NCBI GenBank assembly: GCA_030549175.1
Contig: JAUKUA010000002.1
Span: 3,658,001 to 3,722,000, forward strand
Direction: 5' to 3'
DNA: 64,000 bases
From: Lasiosphaeris hirsuta
Taxonomy: Eukaryota > Ascomycota > Sordariomycetes > Sordariales > Lasiosphaeriaceae
Below are positions 10,712-22,683 of the stretch, one piece after another. Numbering within the stretch: the stretch's first letter is position 1; each line of letters opens with the position of its first letter. A program made the translations under genes and the position numbers. The notes beneath the pieces were generated by a model. The model did no database searches. It was not told where the DNA came from and saw nothing but the letters and a program-made list of their open reading frames with translations.

Positions 10712-12283
10712 ATGCGCCCGCCGATATCAGGGCTTCGGCCCGGACTCGAGAATGCGTGCTGGCAATGCACCCAGCGCGCGGTACTGCGCCATGAGAGGAG
10801 GGCATTCTTCTCCAAGCCGTCCCTCCCGCGCACCTCTGCTGCCACCGTCCCCGCCCAGCGCTTCAGCCCCGGCTACTTTCTCTCCAACGCCCTCCTCGCC
10901 CGAGTCAATGGTAATCAAGTTTCGCGCCGCCTAGGCAACACGATCGCCTCCTCGCTTGACAGGTCCAATGGCCCGCCCACCTCGACCGAAGCCCCCCGGC
11001 CAGCCCGCGGGGCCGAATCGGTCGTAGCAACGGCCGCCGCTAGCCTTACTCCCGACAACACCCTCCTTCCTCACCGCAGACGGCAAGCCGCACGACGAAA
11101 TGCCGCCCTCCCCCAGACCGTGCCAGCCGACCCAAGCGAGGCTCCCACGGCGAACCTCCCCCCAGATGCCTCGGCCGCCCTCGCCGCCGCTGCCGCCCGG
11201 CACCCAGCCGACTCGCTCCGGCGGAAGTTCTCGGCTCTCCTCTCCCTCTCCAAGCCACGGCTGACCGTGCTCATCGTCCTCTCCGCCATGGTGCCGTACG
11301 CCTTGTACCCGGTGCCCGCCTTCCTCTCCTCGTCGGTCCTTCACGACGCCGCGCCCTCCCTCTCACCGCTCACACTCCTCTTCCTCACCACCGGCACCAC
11401 CCTCTGCTCGGCCGCCGCCAACGCCCTCAACATGCTCTACGAGCCCGACACCGACGCCAAGATGAGCCGCACCCGCGCCCGGCCTCTGGTGCGCCGCCTG
11501 CTCACCACCCGTGCCGCCGTCCTCTTCGCCGTTGGCTGCGGGCTCGCCGGCACCGGCGCGCTCTACCTCGGTGTGAACCCGACGGTCGCCTTCCTCGGCG
11601 CCGTCAACATTGCCCTCTACGCCGGCGCCTACACCCCTCTGAAGCGGCTCTCGGCCGCTAACACCTGGGTCGGCGCCGTCGTCGGTGGTATCCCGCCCCT
11701 GATGGGCTGGGCCGCCGCCGCCGGCGAGAGCGCCACCGCCGACGGCACCTGGCGCGAGCTGCTGTTCGCCAGCGACGGGTCCAGCGTCGGCGGCTGGCTA
11801 TTCGCCGGCGTGCTGTTCGCCTGGCAGTTCCCGCACTTCATGCCGCTCTCATGGGGCATCCGCGACGAGTACAAGGCCGCCGGCCTGCGCATGCTCTGCT
11901 GGGTCAACCCGGCGCGCAACGGCCGCGTCGCGCTGCGGTACAGCTTGGTCTTCATCCCGCTGTGCATCGGTCTGTGCGCGGCCGGCGTGACCGAGTGGAG
12001 CTTCGCCGTGACCAGCGCGCCCGTCAACGTGTGGCTTGTCCGCGAGGCCGTCCGGTTCTGGCGGCTCGAGGGTCACAAGGGCAGCGCCAAGGGCCTGTTC
12101 TGGGCCAGTGTCTGGTATCTGCCGGTTGTCATGGTGCTGGCGCTGGTGCAGAAGAAGGGCATGTGGGGCCGCGTGTGGCGGAGTGTTGTTGGGGAGCCCG
12201 AGGAGGAGGAGGAGGAGGAGGAGGAGGAGGAAGAGGGGGAGTGGGAGGATGACGAAGAGGATGCAGGTGGGGGTGGTCTCTGA
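10712..12283 (+). CDS. COX10: Protoheme IX farnesyltransferase (heme O synthase), mitochondrial
   Basis: Adds a farnesyl group to heme b to make heme O, the first step to heme A for cytochrome c oxidase, in the inner mitochondrial membrane. Single exon, 523 residues. The N-terminal ~150 residues are Arg/Ala/Ser/Pro-rich, as in a presequence and linker. The UbiA-type domain starts at SKPRLTVLIVLSAMVPYALY and holds the signature NALNMLYEPDTDAKM followed by SRTRARPL near residues 236-258, and YTPLKR near residue 307. Several hydrophobic helices follow, including a WQFPHFM segment. The protein ends in a run of about 13 Glu plus an acidic patch, encoded by a GAG-rich tract near 12199-12235; this tail is unusual for the family. 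A GT...AG pair at 10911-10962 was considered as an intron, but removing its 52 bp breaks the frame. The start is the first ATG in frame. Confidence 0.95.
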   Translation: MRPPISGLRPGLENACWQCTQRAVLRHERRAFFSKPSLPRTSAATVPAQRFSPGYFLSNALLARVNGNQVSRRLGNTIASSLDRSNGPPTSTEAPRPARGAESVVATAAASLTPDNTLLPHRRRQAARRNAALPQTVPADPSEAPTANLPPDASAALAAAAARHPADSLRRKFSALLSLSKPRLTVLIVLSAMVPYALYPVPAFLSSSVLHDAAPSLSPLTLLFLTTGTTLCSAAANALNMLYEPDTDAKMSRTRARPLVRRLLTTRAAVLFAVGCGLAGTGALYLGVNPTVAFLGAVNIALYAGAYTPLKRLSAANTWVGAVVGGIPPLMGWAAAAGESATADGTWRELLFASDGSSVGGWLFAGVLFAWQFPHFMPLSWGIRDEYKAAGLRMLCWVNPARNGRVALRYSLVFIPLCIGLCAAGVTEWSFAVTSAPVNVWLVREAVRFWRLEGHKGSAKGLFWASVWYLPVVMVLALVQKKGMWGRVWRSVVGEPEEEEEEEEEEEEGEWEDDEEDAGGGGL

Positions 12284-13438
12284 TAGAAGAGTCTTGTAAA
12301 TAAAATCCCCCGCGCTGTACAGACACGCGATGCTGTAGGACGGTGTTTTGATGTTTGTATAAAAATACATGGGAGGTGAGGGTATAAATCAGCTTGTTTT
12401 TCCCTGTCTCGACTGGTTGAAAGACAGGTGATGATATTAACACATTATGGCGCAGTGCTCTGGCAAAATGTCCCTGAACCCGAGTGGCCATGGGGGAAAT
12501 GTTCTGAGGAATCCGCATAAAAGTTATTACTGGCACTTTACGCGCCTTCATCACCAAGAAGGCAAGGTGAAGTGTGGGAAGGATCATGCCATACTCAATT
12601 GGTCAAGCCTTCGGACTGATCGGGCTGGTGCTGGCGCAGTCACTGAGAAGTTATAGGTTATTCCTGTGCATGTCGTCGAAAGCATGTATCATATATCACT
12701 GGGAGAGATAGCTTGTGACAATCCTTTGTAATAATATTTGCGCGCTTAATCCTTCTTTATCACTGGGTCGACCCATCGACACCTGCCCTATTGTGGTATC
12801 AGTCAGCTCCATGCTCACCCTTCCAATAATCCATCTTGTCGGTTCCATAGTATAATGTTACAGTTGTTTCCCCCCCGTGTCCACCCTTCTGGGTTGTTCA
12901 TTACGAGTAAAGGAGAGACGTAGTCCCAAGACCATTTTGTCCACCACTCTATGCGCTGAATATCGATCCAAAGAAATAAAAACCAAGAAAAATGTTCTCT
13001 CTCGTGTCATCATTGCATCCCCAACAATGATGATGACCCGGTGGTCATGCACCATCTCCCAATGTGGGTATTGATAGAAAGCGGAAACAACTGTGGCTTC
13101 TTGCCACTCTCTGTCTCCTCGTCCCCTGTTGCAAACACCAAAGCTCACCTAGCCAACGCCCATGCACAAAGAGGAAATGAAACCCAGCCAAAACGCCAAC
13201 AAGTCACCCGTAAACGCCTATAATTCCAGGCCAGACAACTATCATGCGGTCGTGACAAATGCTTCAGGCAAATACAAACACCAGTTTTGACACCCAAGAC
13301 TAAGAAAAAAGAAAAGACGAAACAAAAGAGAAGAGAAGAAAAGAGGTATTAGGTTGGGGTATCTAAGGAGTGTAAAGACGATAGATAACAGAACGAAAAA
13401 CGATGAAAATAAGCGAAGGGAGTGTTGGCGATAAGACA
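12284..13438. other. Convergent 3' flanks of COX10 and the SANT gene
   Basis: The two genes face each other, so this is expected to hold both 3' untranslated regions. AT-rich patches lie at 12295-12370 and 12940-13000. No RNA gene or motif-bearing ORF is seen. Confidence 0.5.
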
Positions 13439-14584
13439 CTACACTCCACTGTGTCCGGGCCCGCGGTTGATGATGGCGTCGATGCCCATGTCACCGACGC
13501 TCGGCAGCCGGCTGTTGTGTCCCATGTACGGGCTTGTCCCCTGGCTGCCCGTGCCTCCCTGCTGCTGCCCGTAGCCGGCGGTGCCCGTGCTCGAGACGCT
13601 GTTGCTATAGCCATGCTGGGGCTGGTAGCCGTAGCTCTGCCCGTAGGCTTGGCTGTGGTGGTGCTGATGTTGTGTGTGATGCTGCTGCTGATGGTGCATG
13701 CCGTACGCGGTGTGGTGCGAGGCCGTGCTGCTGCCACCGCCGGTGGAGCTGGCGCCTGGCGTCGAGTGGGCGCCCGCTCCCTCGGGGCTGCTGTACCCGT
13801 TGTCATCATGTTCGGGCAAATCCTCATCGATCGGCGTCAAGCCGATTCCCGAGATGCCGCTGTCGTCGTCGTATGCGTGAGGCTGGCCCGACTCGAGGCG
13901 TTCCCGCCTAGCGTAGGACCGGGCGTGGGATTGGATGTTCTTAAGACCGTTGGACATGCACTGTTGAACACACATCGTGTTAGTCTTGAGCAATATTAGG
14001 ATGTAGGGGGGCGACTCAATAGGGCAGCGTACCTGCATCTCGACAACGTTCCACTTCTCACCAACTCGCTGTGCCAGGGGCTGCCAGATCTCCTTGCGCA
14101 TGCTCATGTACTCCTTGCTGAGTCGCTCGATCTTGCGATTGTCCCACTCATTTTGGCCCCGACGCTCCATGAGGCGCTCATGCCGTTTCCGGCACGCGTT
14201 GCCCGTCTTGCCGGGAAAGGCCTCACGCTGGATCTGGTTCCAGTTCTTGCCCATCGCGCGCAGCTGCAACAGTGTCCGGTCATCATCGGGATTCCATGCG
14301 CCGGACGAGGGGCGGTGCTGAGCGGGAAGAGGTGGGCCGACGGGGCCGCCCATCGCGTTGCCGGCGGTCGTGATCTGGAGCTGAGCTACTGGGTTCACGG
14401 CGTATGACTCGTACGAGGGCATGCCCATGGGGGGGCCGGCCGCCGGCGCGAGGCCGTCATTATAAAAGGCGTTGACCTGGCGGTTGGGATAATACGACAT
14501 GTTTTCGGGTATGTGGGGGAGGGACACCGGGATGTGCTGTGGCTGGTATTGATGGTGGCTCGGCGTGCGAGTCAACTTTGGCAT
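13439..14584 (-). CDS. Myb/SANT-like DNA-binding protein with Gln/His-rich tail
   Basis: Probably a nuclear DNA-binding protein; the function is not known to me. Exons on the minus strand are 14584-14033 and 13960-13439, with a 72-bp intron (donor GTACGC, branch GACTAACAC, acceptor AACAG), giving 357 residues. The Myb/SANT-like helices lie at about 96-142 (WNPDDDRTLLQLRAMGKNW, then FPGKTGNACRKRHERL). A conserved basic/aromatic segment follows (NEWDNRKIERLSKEYMSMRK, then EIWQPLAQRVGEKWNVVE, about 145-183). Downstream are an acidic patch (TPIDEDLPEHDD) and a low-complexity tail rich in His, Gln, Ser, Gly and Tyr. The intron is a multiple of three and has no stop in frame, so its retention would add 24 residues inside the basic segment. 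A partial, degraded copy of this gene lies inverted at 58617-59060. Confidence 0.87.
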   Translation of the reverse strand: MPKLTRTPSHHQYQPQHIPVSLPHIPENMSYYPNRQVNAFYNDGLAPAAGPPMGMPSYESYAVNPVAQLQITTAGNAMGGPVGPPLPAQHRPSSGAWNPDDDRTLLQLRAMGKNWNQIQREAFPGKTGNACRKRHERLMERRGQNEWDNRKIERLSKEYMSMRKEIWQPLAQRVGEKWNVVEMQVRCPIESPPYILILLKTNTMCVQQCMSNGLKNIQSHARSYARRERLESGQPHAYDDDSGISGIGLTPIDEDLPEHDDNGYSSPEGAGAHSTPGASSTGGGSSTASHHTAYGMHHQQQHHTQHQHHHSQAYGQSYGYQPQHGYSNSVSSTGTAGYGQQQGGTGSQGTSPYMGHNSRLPSVGDMGIDAIINRGPGHSGV

Positions 14585-17500
14585 GATCCAATGAAAGGCT
14601 GCTCTGTAAGAGAGCTTGTTTATCTCCTGTCGTCGGGAGAATGTAATATTGCGAGGCGCAAAGAAGCGAGGGGTTGACGCGAAAGCTCAGCCAGCGAGTC
14701 TCGATCGAATTACGAGGCGATTACCTATTAGAGAGAAAAGATGGTGGTTGAAAGGGCGCCGAGAGAGTGGGTTGATGTCCGAGGTGGCCTCACTAGGAGG
14801 GCGACGACGGGCAGGCGTATTGTTGAGTGAAAACCGGCGTTTCGTATCAAACGAAGGGCTGGCCAAACGAAAGGTGGGGAGGGTTGAGGGGGAGGACGTG
14901 GACAAGAAGGAAACGAGAGAGTATGAAAGAGACGATTGGGTCGCAGCGCGGCGGGTCGATGGGCTCGAGGGGACTGGAGGAGAGATTCGAGGTCGGTCTG
15001 AGGGGGACGGAGGGGTGGTCGACTTATAGAAAAGGATATCTGTTGAGGCTGCATACGGAGACCAAAGTAGAAACAATGCAAGGCGACTAAGAGATGATGG
15101 TCCCCGGTTCTGCGGATACAGATGTGCCGGGGTAGTCTGATCTGAAACGAGGATTCTATTGCCAGCGAGTGTAGTCTCGAAACTGAGCAGTGTATCTGAA
15201 AGAGCCCATGGAGGAGGCAGCGGCCGCTGTAAATGGCTGAAGGGGTTTCGGAATGGCGTCTGTCTGAAGGCGGGCGGTTACGAAGTCGGCCTTCGAGAGT
15301 GGAGACTGATGTTGACCAGAGAGATGACCCTCACTGGAGGGCGGTTAACCTATAACGGGGAGCTGGGACTGGCAGGGGGGGTGGGTAGCTTCGATGAGCG
15401 AGACCGGGGGAGGTGGACGTAGCGGCAGCGGGCAGCACATGTCCGCCGGCAAAAGCAAAGCTCCAGACTGGCGGCAACGAGCCGTAGATAGGAAGACACT
15501 AGGATGGCCACCGAAGTTGCTAGCAGCTCCCATATGCTGGGGGCGGGCCTGTATGAGATCGTGTGTCCCACAGTCGCTTGACGGGGGTTGGCAGGTGGGC
15601 AAGATCAAGAGTCCGTACTGTGCCGCGACCTTGAGCGGCAGCGAGACTAGGCGCAGGGGCAAGGTACCACGCCGAGGGGCAGACAGTGTTACAGCGGCCA
15701 GCAGAGTCTGCCATGGAGGATAGTAGTATGCCGAATGCGGGAACTGGGATGGGGAATGGGGAATGGAGAACGGCCAACTCGCTCTGCTAGGTAGCTTTGC
15801 TGTGGAGTGCGGGAGCGGAAGACATGCAGGCCTGGGGTCAAAAATAGACCGACGAGAGCAGCCAAAGAATGGTTTGCAGGACGAGTTAGCCGCCGCAGCC
15901 TCGCGCAACAGTGAACACCAAGCCTTGCCCTCGGCGCACGATCGTCAACCGTCCAAAATCAGTCAACATCATTGACTGGCGATTATTGACTGTCAGTTGA
16001 ATTAGGTAGTCCAGCCGCTGCCGCGCCGAAGAAACAATGGAATCAGCAGAAACAACGTGGTCGGGGCGCACAGTCGAGTATCCGGCCTGCGCTTCTCCGT
16101 TCAAACAAACGTCAGGCGGGCCGCAGAAGGTGGATAAACAAAGCAGCCGGATTCCGGGGCCGTTCGCGTGGTTCGCGTGGTCCACCGGCAGAGACCTGGC
16201 CCGACCCCTCACCGGCCACCCATCTTCCTCGGCTACCTCTTCTGTAACCATCGTCGACGAGATCCACTGTTCTGGGCCCGACGCAATGGCACTGGACACG
16301 ACGAGCCCGCGAGAGAGGCAGAAAGGAGACGCTTGGGAAGAGGAGACGCTCTGGTGGTCCTGGCGCGCGCGACAAGCCACAAAGGAGCGTCTCGCCAAAT
16401 CTGGGCGTCAAGGAAATTATCAGGGTCCGGCTGCACATTCCAACCCGCTAACAACGTCCTAGTCGCCGTCGAAGTGGCAGTTGGTAGCAGCCTAGCAACC
16501 TAGGAAGGAGCCGAACGATGGGGTAAAAAGGAGAGTACATTTGCGGAGAGGGTCATGCGAGTGCTCTCGCAACGCTCTGCAAGGTGAGGGGAGTGAGGGT
16601 GAGTGAGGGCAGCGCGAGGAAGACGGAGCGAGGGCGGAAGAGAGCGTAACCGCGGGTACTAGCGACTAACGGCTGGGAGCGCTTTCCTGAGCGCCAACTT
16701 CAAACCCGCCCCAAGATGAGCTCAGCGTGCTGGCAGTCAAATAGCAGCTGGGTAAGATGAAACGGGGCAAATTGTAAACTTTGGCGGAGTTCCTAAAAGC
16801 AACCGGATTGGCTGCTTGAGGGACAATCCCTCTTTGCCGTCGAGGGGGAAGAGAGCGAGAGGGCACTCTGAGCCGTGAGCGCTGGAAGGTGTTTAGTCGC
16901 TGAGAGGGCGACACAGCGAGCGACGCGCGCGTCAACTTTTTTGCCCAGCGTCAACAAGCCTCCTCCCGAAAGCGGCTTTTTAGTGGGAACTACCCTGATC
17001 GCGCCGCTATTTTGGGCCCCAGATGCACGTGCTCGATCTCCCGTCGGGCTCCCATTGGCCGTCTCTGGATGATTGGTTCTTCCCCGAACCCAGGTACCCT
17101 GCCAGCGTTGGTTCGCAGGTTGGATACCTCGACCAACGGCACCAAACTACCACCACAAACGCTGCCGCAAAGTGCCTAGCCCGCCTGAAACACCTGCCAG
17201 CCCGGCATGCCAGGTACCAGCTGCAGAGCAGATCATCGTGGTTGCCGCGCCGTTGGGAAGCCGTTGGGGTTAAGAGCCCTTGATTCGTCGTTCCTTCTAT
17301 TTACCACCAAACAAGCCACCCAACGGCAGTTGTGACGCTACACCATGAGAAAAGCACACTCTGCAAATTGCTTCCATCACAACAGCCTGACTTACGGACA
17401 CCTAGGCAGGTTTGGATTAACTCCCACCTCCCGCGATGCCGCGTTGGGCTTTTGGCGCTCATTTAGCACAGCGTTTCGCCTGCCCAGCGGCCCGATTGAC

Positions 17501-20242
17501 ACCTCTCCTGATGACGCTCTCACCATCATCAATCAACCAACACTGTTCCCTCCTACCCCTTTGCGTCTCACCATGCCGCGAATATTATAAGGTATCTTTA
17601 TCATCACCCATCCCATCCCAATAGTTGGCGTTGATGGTGCTCCGCGTCACATGACAACACAATCATGGATGGGGGTGGGATCGAGAAAAGTCGAAAGCAG
17701 CGCGGGGCGAACTTCAAATCCTAGATGTTGAGCCATCTGCTTAACCAATCTACTTCACAGCCCCGGGATAGAGGCCGTTTCAAAACAACATCGGGCGGCG
17801 GCTGGGTCCGGGCCGGGTAAGCAGCATCCGGCCCATCTCACCAGCCAGCACCCCAACCAATACACCCGCGATGTCAAAGGTGCCGGCGGCCGGTGCCACC
17901 CCGTTCCCCTTCGTTGGCAAGAGAGGACCGTTACACCGAGCCAACTCAACATCATGCCCAGGTCCAGACCGGCAGCCAAATATTGATAAGATACTTACCT
18001 CGTTGAAGGGCGTTGGTTCGAGCACTGCTTTAAGTTCAGTTGCACGGTGTCCAATGGTTGGCCAACGGTCCAAAGCTGTGTCAAATCTTTCATTGAACCA
18101 ACATTCGGCATCATACCCACTTCAACTTGGATATTGTCGAGGGCTACCGAAGCAACGACCATTCTGACCGGATACCTCGTTCCCTGAAGAACGGTTGGCG
18201 GCCACCCGCATGCCGACCAATGCAAGTGCTTAGGTCTCATGGGCAAAGGCGGGGTGCAGTCTGTGAGCCTCGGCAGCACGGTCCGGCCTGACCATCGGCC
18301 TCAGCTTCGCCCTGCACACATGTTTGTGGCTTCAAACTCCATAGTTCCAGAACTTAGCATTGTTGCTATTTCCGCCATGCCGTCGAGGCCGAGTTACAAT
18401 TACGGATGGCCGCCGTATGATGGTATGCGGCCCTCCCCAACACATTGACCCTTCGATTATCCCTTTCACCCGAGTAATGTCTTCCGTGCCCTGTTGCCAG
18501 TCATTATTACTCGGGTCACCGACCGCACTGAACATCCACCTGAAAATTCGTGGGCTGTTGAGAGAAGTCCTAAAGGCTCGCCTCTCCCTCCAAATCTACT
18601 CAACGGTAATGCATACACGTTACCCCTCTCTCGGATGCTCCCAGCTGGAGGCACGAAATCCCTTGCCGACGGTGAGCGGCTCACTCTCCTAGCCCAACGG
18701 GTTCTTGAGCTGCCCTAAAGCTATGAACCCTGCTGCAAGCAGACGCATTCCTTCCTGCAAAAGCAGCTCAAACTCGGTCGTTGGTTCGTGAGAGATGGTT
18801 CTCCAGTCAGCAAGGTCCCGACGCCCAGGTATCCTATCATGCCATCCTACGATCCTTGCATCTCTGGATCCAGCTTGCTCTTAGACACTATGTTCCTCGG
18901 AAACGCATCTCGATCGGTTTTAATTGGCCGTTTAACAAGCTCCAGTCTCTTTGGTCTAGATCGGACCCAATTTATCCTCTCAAAATTGCTACAGTCGGCA
19001 CTCAGGAAGCTGCACTTGACTGTCAACTCGTCAATTGACGTCTCCAATTCCCCGACTGCGTGCGTCTTGGCTCGGGGAATTTCATAGGGCCAAGGGTGCC
19101 ATGGCAAGCCGTCAAGCCACCACACGACCTCCCGTTGAGCTAAGACAGGGGGCTTCCGTGAGCGAACCCCCCACTACTCCCTCCGGAGCACGATAACCGA
19201 CAAAAGGCCCGATACAGTTTACCTCTCTCGGTCTGTCGTCGCTCCCGCAATTCCTACTTCCGATCGTCCAGTGCCTGCAATGCGTGGCAGCCAATGGCCT
19301 GCTGGTAAACTCGGCAGCATGGCATTCAGCCTGTATGCACGACCGCTGTGAACCACCTTTACTGCCCTGCGGGGGACAGGCTTCGCTTGACAAATTTGCC
19401 CTCCTTAGAAGTCGCACCAGGGAAGATCTGCAAAAGTAGCTTGGCAGAGCCTTCCCGCATCGCCATCTCGTGCCAATGACACGCGAAGTACCACTTTTCT
19501 GTCCCCTTCCGCATAAGCTTCTCTTGGTCTTCCCCTTATCCCCAGCTTCATGATATGGAAGTTGAGAGATTCCCTATCAAGATCGCGGTCAATTGGACGG
19601 GCTTGTGTTGGGGGGCATCATTTGACATTCCGCAAACCATGAGCAAGACTTCCGTGTTCATCAACGTCCCATTACTATTCATCCGGGGCGCAGGTTGGGA
19701 TAGATGCAGAATAGTAAGCTCAATTTACCCCTCACCCTGGCCCTAGAGGCGCGTTGACTGATATGTTGTACGACAACTCGGCAAGGTTCTGGCCGGCCAC
19801 TACCAGGTGCCATGCGGGGACTCACATTCAATGTGATTCGTACGGGAGCGAGCTCGAGTTTAAGCTAAAGCTGGGAGAATCCAGAACCTCGTCGGTTGTA
19901 TGCCTCCAATTGGTCCAGTGCCTGCGTCTGTATATGTCCAATGACCCAGGCTTCTGTTATTCTGTATACCGAAGAGTCGGACCACGGGATGAATAGATGA
20001 TGGCGGGGGGTTAACAGGGTTGTATTATTGCTTTGGGCCCTTTCCTTTCGATCCCTTGAGATGAACATGCGGTCAAAACAAGCCTTGTCGCCCGTCTCTC
20101 CTTCCCTTCTCCCCCTCTTCGACTTTCCTCCCTGCGTTCCTCATCTCCCCCCCACCTACGAAGCGTAGTGGCCGTGTCTATCCTTGACCTTGTCAACCTC
20201 GAGATCCACAACCGCGAGCTAGCCCCCGTACCAGCAGCAGCC
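14585..20242. other. 5.7-kb divergent intergenic region without convincing genes
   Basis: It separates the SANT gene (minus) from the sugar transporter (plus). ORFs are frequent but short, overlap on both strands and show no motif I recognise; the longest, 15345-15908 on the minus strand, reads as Ser/Pro/Arg filler. About 14600-15100, read on the minus strand, is pyrimidine-rich, as in a long fungal 5' leader of a regulatory gene. About 20060-20160 on the plus strand is C/T-rich, typical just upstream of a highly expressed gene. No tRNA, rRNA or transposase remnant was seen. Confidence 0.5.
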
Positions 20243-22228
20243 ATGGGCGGAGCCGACACCGGGACTGGTGCCTTCTACGATGCCGCGCTGAACAAACGCC
20301 AGGCCCTGATGGGCAAGAGCGGACCTTCGGCGCTCATCAAGAACTTCAAGGTCTTCAGCATTGCCGCCTTCGCCTGCATTGGCGGCGTGCTCTATGGCTA
20401 CAACCAGGGCATGTTCTCGGGCGTCCTCGCCATGCCCTCGTTCCAGAAGCACATGGGCGAGTACGACCCGCTCGACCCCCAGGCCGACCAGACCAAAAAG
20501 GGCTGGCTGACGGCTATCCTGGAGCTCGGCGCTTGGATCGGGACGCTGCTATCGGGCTTCCTGGCCGAGGTGCTGTCGCGGAAGTACGGTATCCTGGTGG
20601 CGTGTACCGTGTTTATTCTCGGCGTGATTATCCAGGCCACCGCGGTCCAGGCTGGACCGAACGCTATCCTGGCGGGGCGCTTTATTACGTGAGTGTATCC
20701 TAGATGTTTGGGCAGGCTGGGCGTGGTAGGGGGCTGGCTAACGCAGTGGTGATATTCAGCGGTATGGGAGTCGGAAGCTTGGCCATGATCATCCCCATCT
20801 ACAACTCCGAAGTCGCGCCCCCTGAGGTCCGCGGCGCGCTGGTAGCGACGCAGCAGCTAGCTATCTGCTTTGGTATCATGATCAGTTTCTGGATCGATTA
20901 GTAGGTTATCCCCTGTTCCCCCTGCTTAGACTCGGAGTTGACCATCTCACAGCGGTACCAACTTCATCGGCGGCACCACGCTAGAAACCCAGACTGATGC
21001 GTCATGGCTGACGCCCATCTGTCTCCAACTCTTCCCTGCCGTTGTTCTTTTCGTCGGCATGATTTTCATGCCCTTCTCACCTCGTTGGTTGATCCACCAC
21101 GGCCGCGAGGAGGAGGCGCGCAAGGTGCTCGCGAGCTTGCGCGGGCTCGATGAGAGTCACGAGCTCGTCGAGATCGAGTTTCTAGAGATCAAGGCACAGT
21201 CGCTGTTTGAGAAGCGCACCATCGCCGAGATGTTCCCCGAATTGCGCGAGCAGACGGCGTGGAACACGTTCAAGCTCCAGTTTGTCGCCATCAGGAAGCT
21301 ATTCCAGACGAGGGCCATGTTCAAACGGGTTATCGTCGCGACGGTGACCATGTTCTTCCAGCAGGTGAGTTCGACACCACATGTTACCGAGGGAAAGGGT
21401 AAAACTGACAGTGAGATACCAGTGGACTGGCATCAATGCAGTGCTGTACTATGCTCCCTCTATCTTCATGCAGCTCGGCCTCGACAATACGACGGTTTCC
21501 CTCCTTGCTACAGGCGTTGTCGGCATCGTCATGTTTATCGCTACAATCCCTGCAGTCCTCTGGATCGACCGTATTGGCAGGAAGCCCGTCCTCACCGTGG
21601 GCGCCATCGGCATGGGCACTTGCCACCTTATCATCGCCGTGATTGTGGCCAGGAACATCGGGCACTGGGGTGAACAGCCGGCATCGGGTTGGGCTGCCGT
21701 GTGCATGGTCTGGCTCTTCGTCATCCACTTTGGCTATTCGTGGGGACCCTGCGCCTGGATCATCGTCGCTGAGATCTGGCCGCTCTCGACGCGCCCCTAT
21801 GGTGTCGCCCTCGGCGCCTCGAGCAACTGGATGAACAACTTCATCGTCGGCCAAGTCACGCCGGATATGTTGCAGAGCATGCCGTACGGGACGTACATCC
21901 TGTTCGGAGTCTTGACGTACCTAGGCGCCGGGTTTATTTGGTTCTTTGTGCCTGAGACCAAGAGGTTGACGCTTGAGGAGATGGTGAGATGCCCCTTTAA
22001 CTTCCAAGCTCTGGTATTCTGAAAAGGTTTAAGTTGCTGACCGGGGGGATTATCCAGGACGTGATCTTTGGCTCCGAGGGTACTGCGCAGGCCGACTTCG
22101 ACCGCATGGCGGCTATCAACACTGAGATTGGCCTTACCCGGATCCTTGCTGGGGATAGCGCCGAGGTTGAGCAAGTTGCGACAACTCCCTCGAAGGAGAA
22201 AGTTAATGAGCACCACGAGAGTGTTTAG
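20243..22228 (+). CDS. MFS sugar transporter (sugar porter family), five exons
   Basis: A plasma-membrane hexose/pentose-type proton symporter or sensor of the sugar porter family; the substrate cannot be told from sequence. Exons are 20243-20688, 20760-20900, 20953-21364, 21423-21983 and 22058-22228, all GT-AG and in phase, giving 576 residues. Landmarks are GGVLYGYNQGMFSGVLAM in helix 1, VLSRKYG after helix 2, a PFSPRWLIHHGREEEA variant of PESPRWL, WTGINAVLYYAPSIF in helix 7, WIDRIGRKP, and PETKRLTLEEM at the end of helix 12. About 12 hydrophobic helices and a hydrophilic C-terminal tail are visible. The ATG at 20243 sits in GCAGCCATGG; the longer open frame upstream starts with GTG and is unlikely to be used. 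It resembles fungal high-affinity glucose transporters. Confidence 0.93.
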
Positions 22229-22590
22229 TTGTTGCCAAATGGAATGGGGAGGAGGGAGGCCTGTATGGTTTGTTGTTTAAGAAGGAGCTCGAAAGAAGTT
22301 CCCAAGCGCAAGTACGCCGTCATCAGAAACGGAACTTCGAACGGTGGCCGTGCGCTCGGTCGAAAGAAAACTCTTTTGTACCGTTTTGATACCAAGTCAG
22401 TTTATTTGAGGTTTTAAGAATGATATTATCGGGAATTGTTACGAGAGGGCTATCTTAATTATCTGTAGATGCACTTCATTCAAACTGCTGATGTGACATT
22501 GCTGGTGATGGGATAGGGTTTTTATGTAAAGCTCAATAAGAATTAGGGGGAAACTGCCAAAAAGAAAACCGTTGGTTACGGCGGGAATTG
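22229..22590. other. Intergenic between sugar transporter and tRNA gene
   Basis: 3' flank of the transporter; A/T-rich from about 22430. Both flanking genes end toward it. Nothing else is seen. Confidence 0.5.
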
Positions 22591-22683
22591 AGCCCGACGT
22601 GGGGGTCGAACCCACAACCTTGAGATGCCTAGCCGTTTGAGAGCCTTAAGAGTCTCACGCTCTACCGATTGAGCTAGCCGGGC
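22591..22683 (-). tRNA. tRNA-Lys (anticodon CUU) with a 20-nt intron
   Basis: On the minus strand the acceptor stem is GCCCGGC pairing with GTCGGGC, one mismatch tolerated. D-arm GCTC...GAGC, anticodon stem TGAGA/TCTCA, loop CTCTTAA (anticodon CTT) and T-arm GTGGG-TTCGACC-CCCAC all fit. About 20 nt next to the anticodon (near 22633-22652) do not fit the cloverleaf and form the usual nuclear tRNA intron after position 37. Mature length is 73 nt plus CCA. Confidence 0.95.

Noticed and set aside
10911..10962. Possible 52-bp intron near the 5' end of COX10
   Set aside because: Removing it shifts the frame, and the unspliced frame reads as a plausible presequence.
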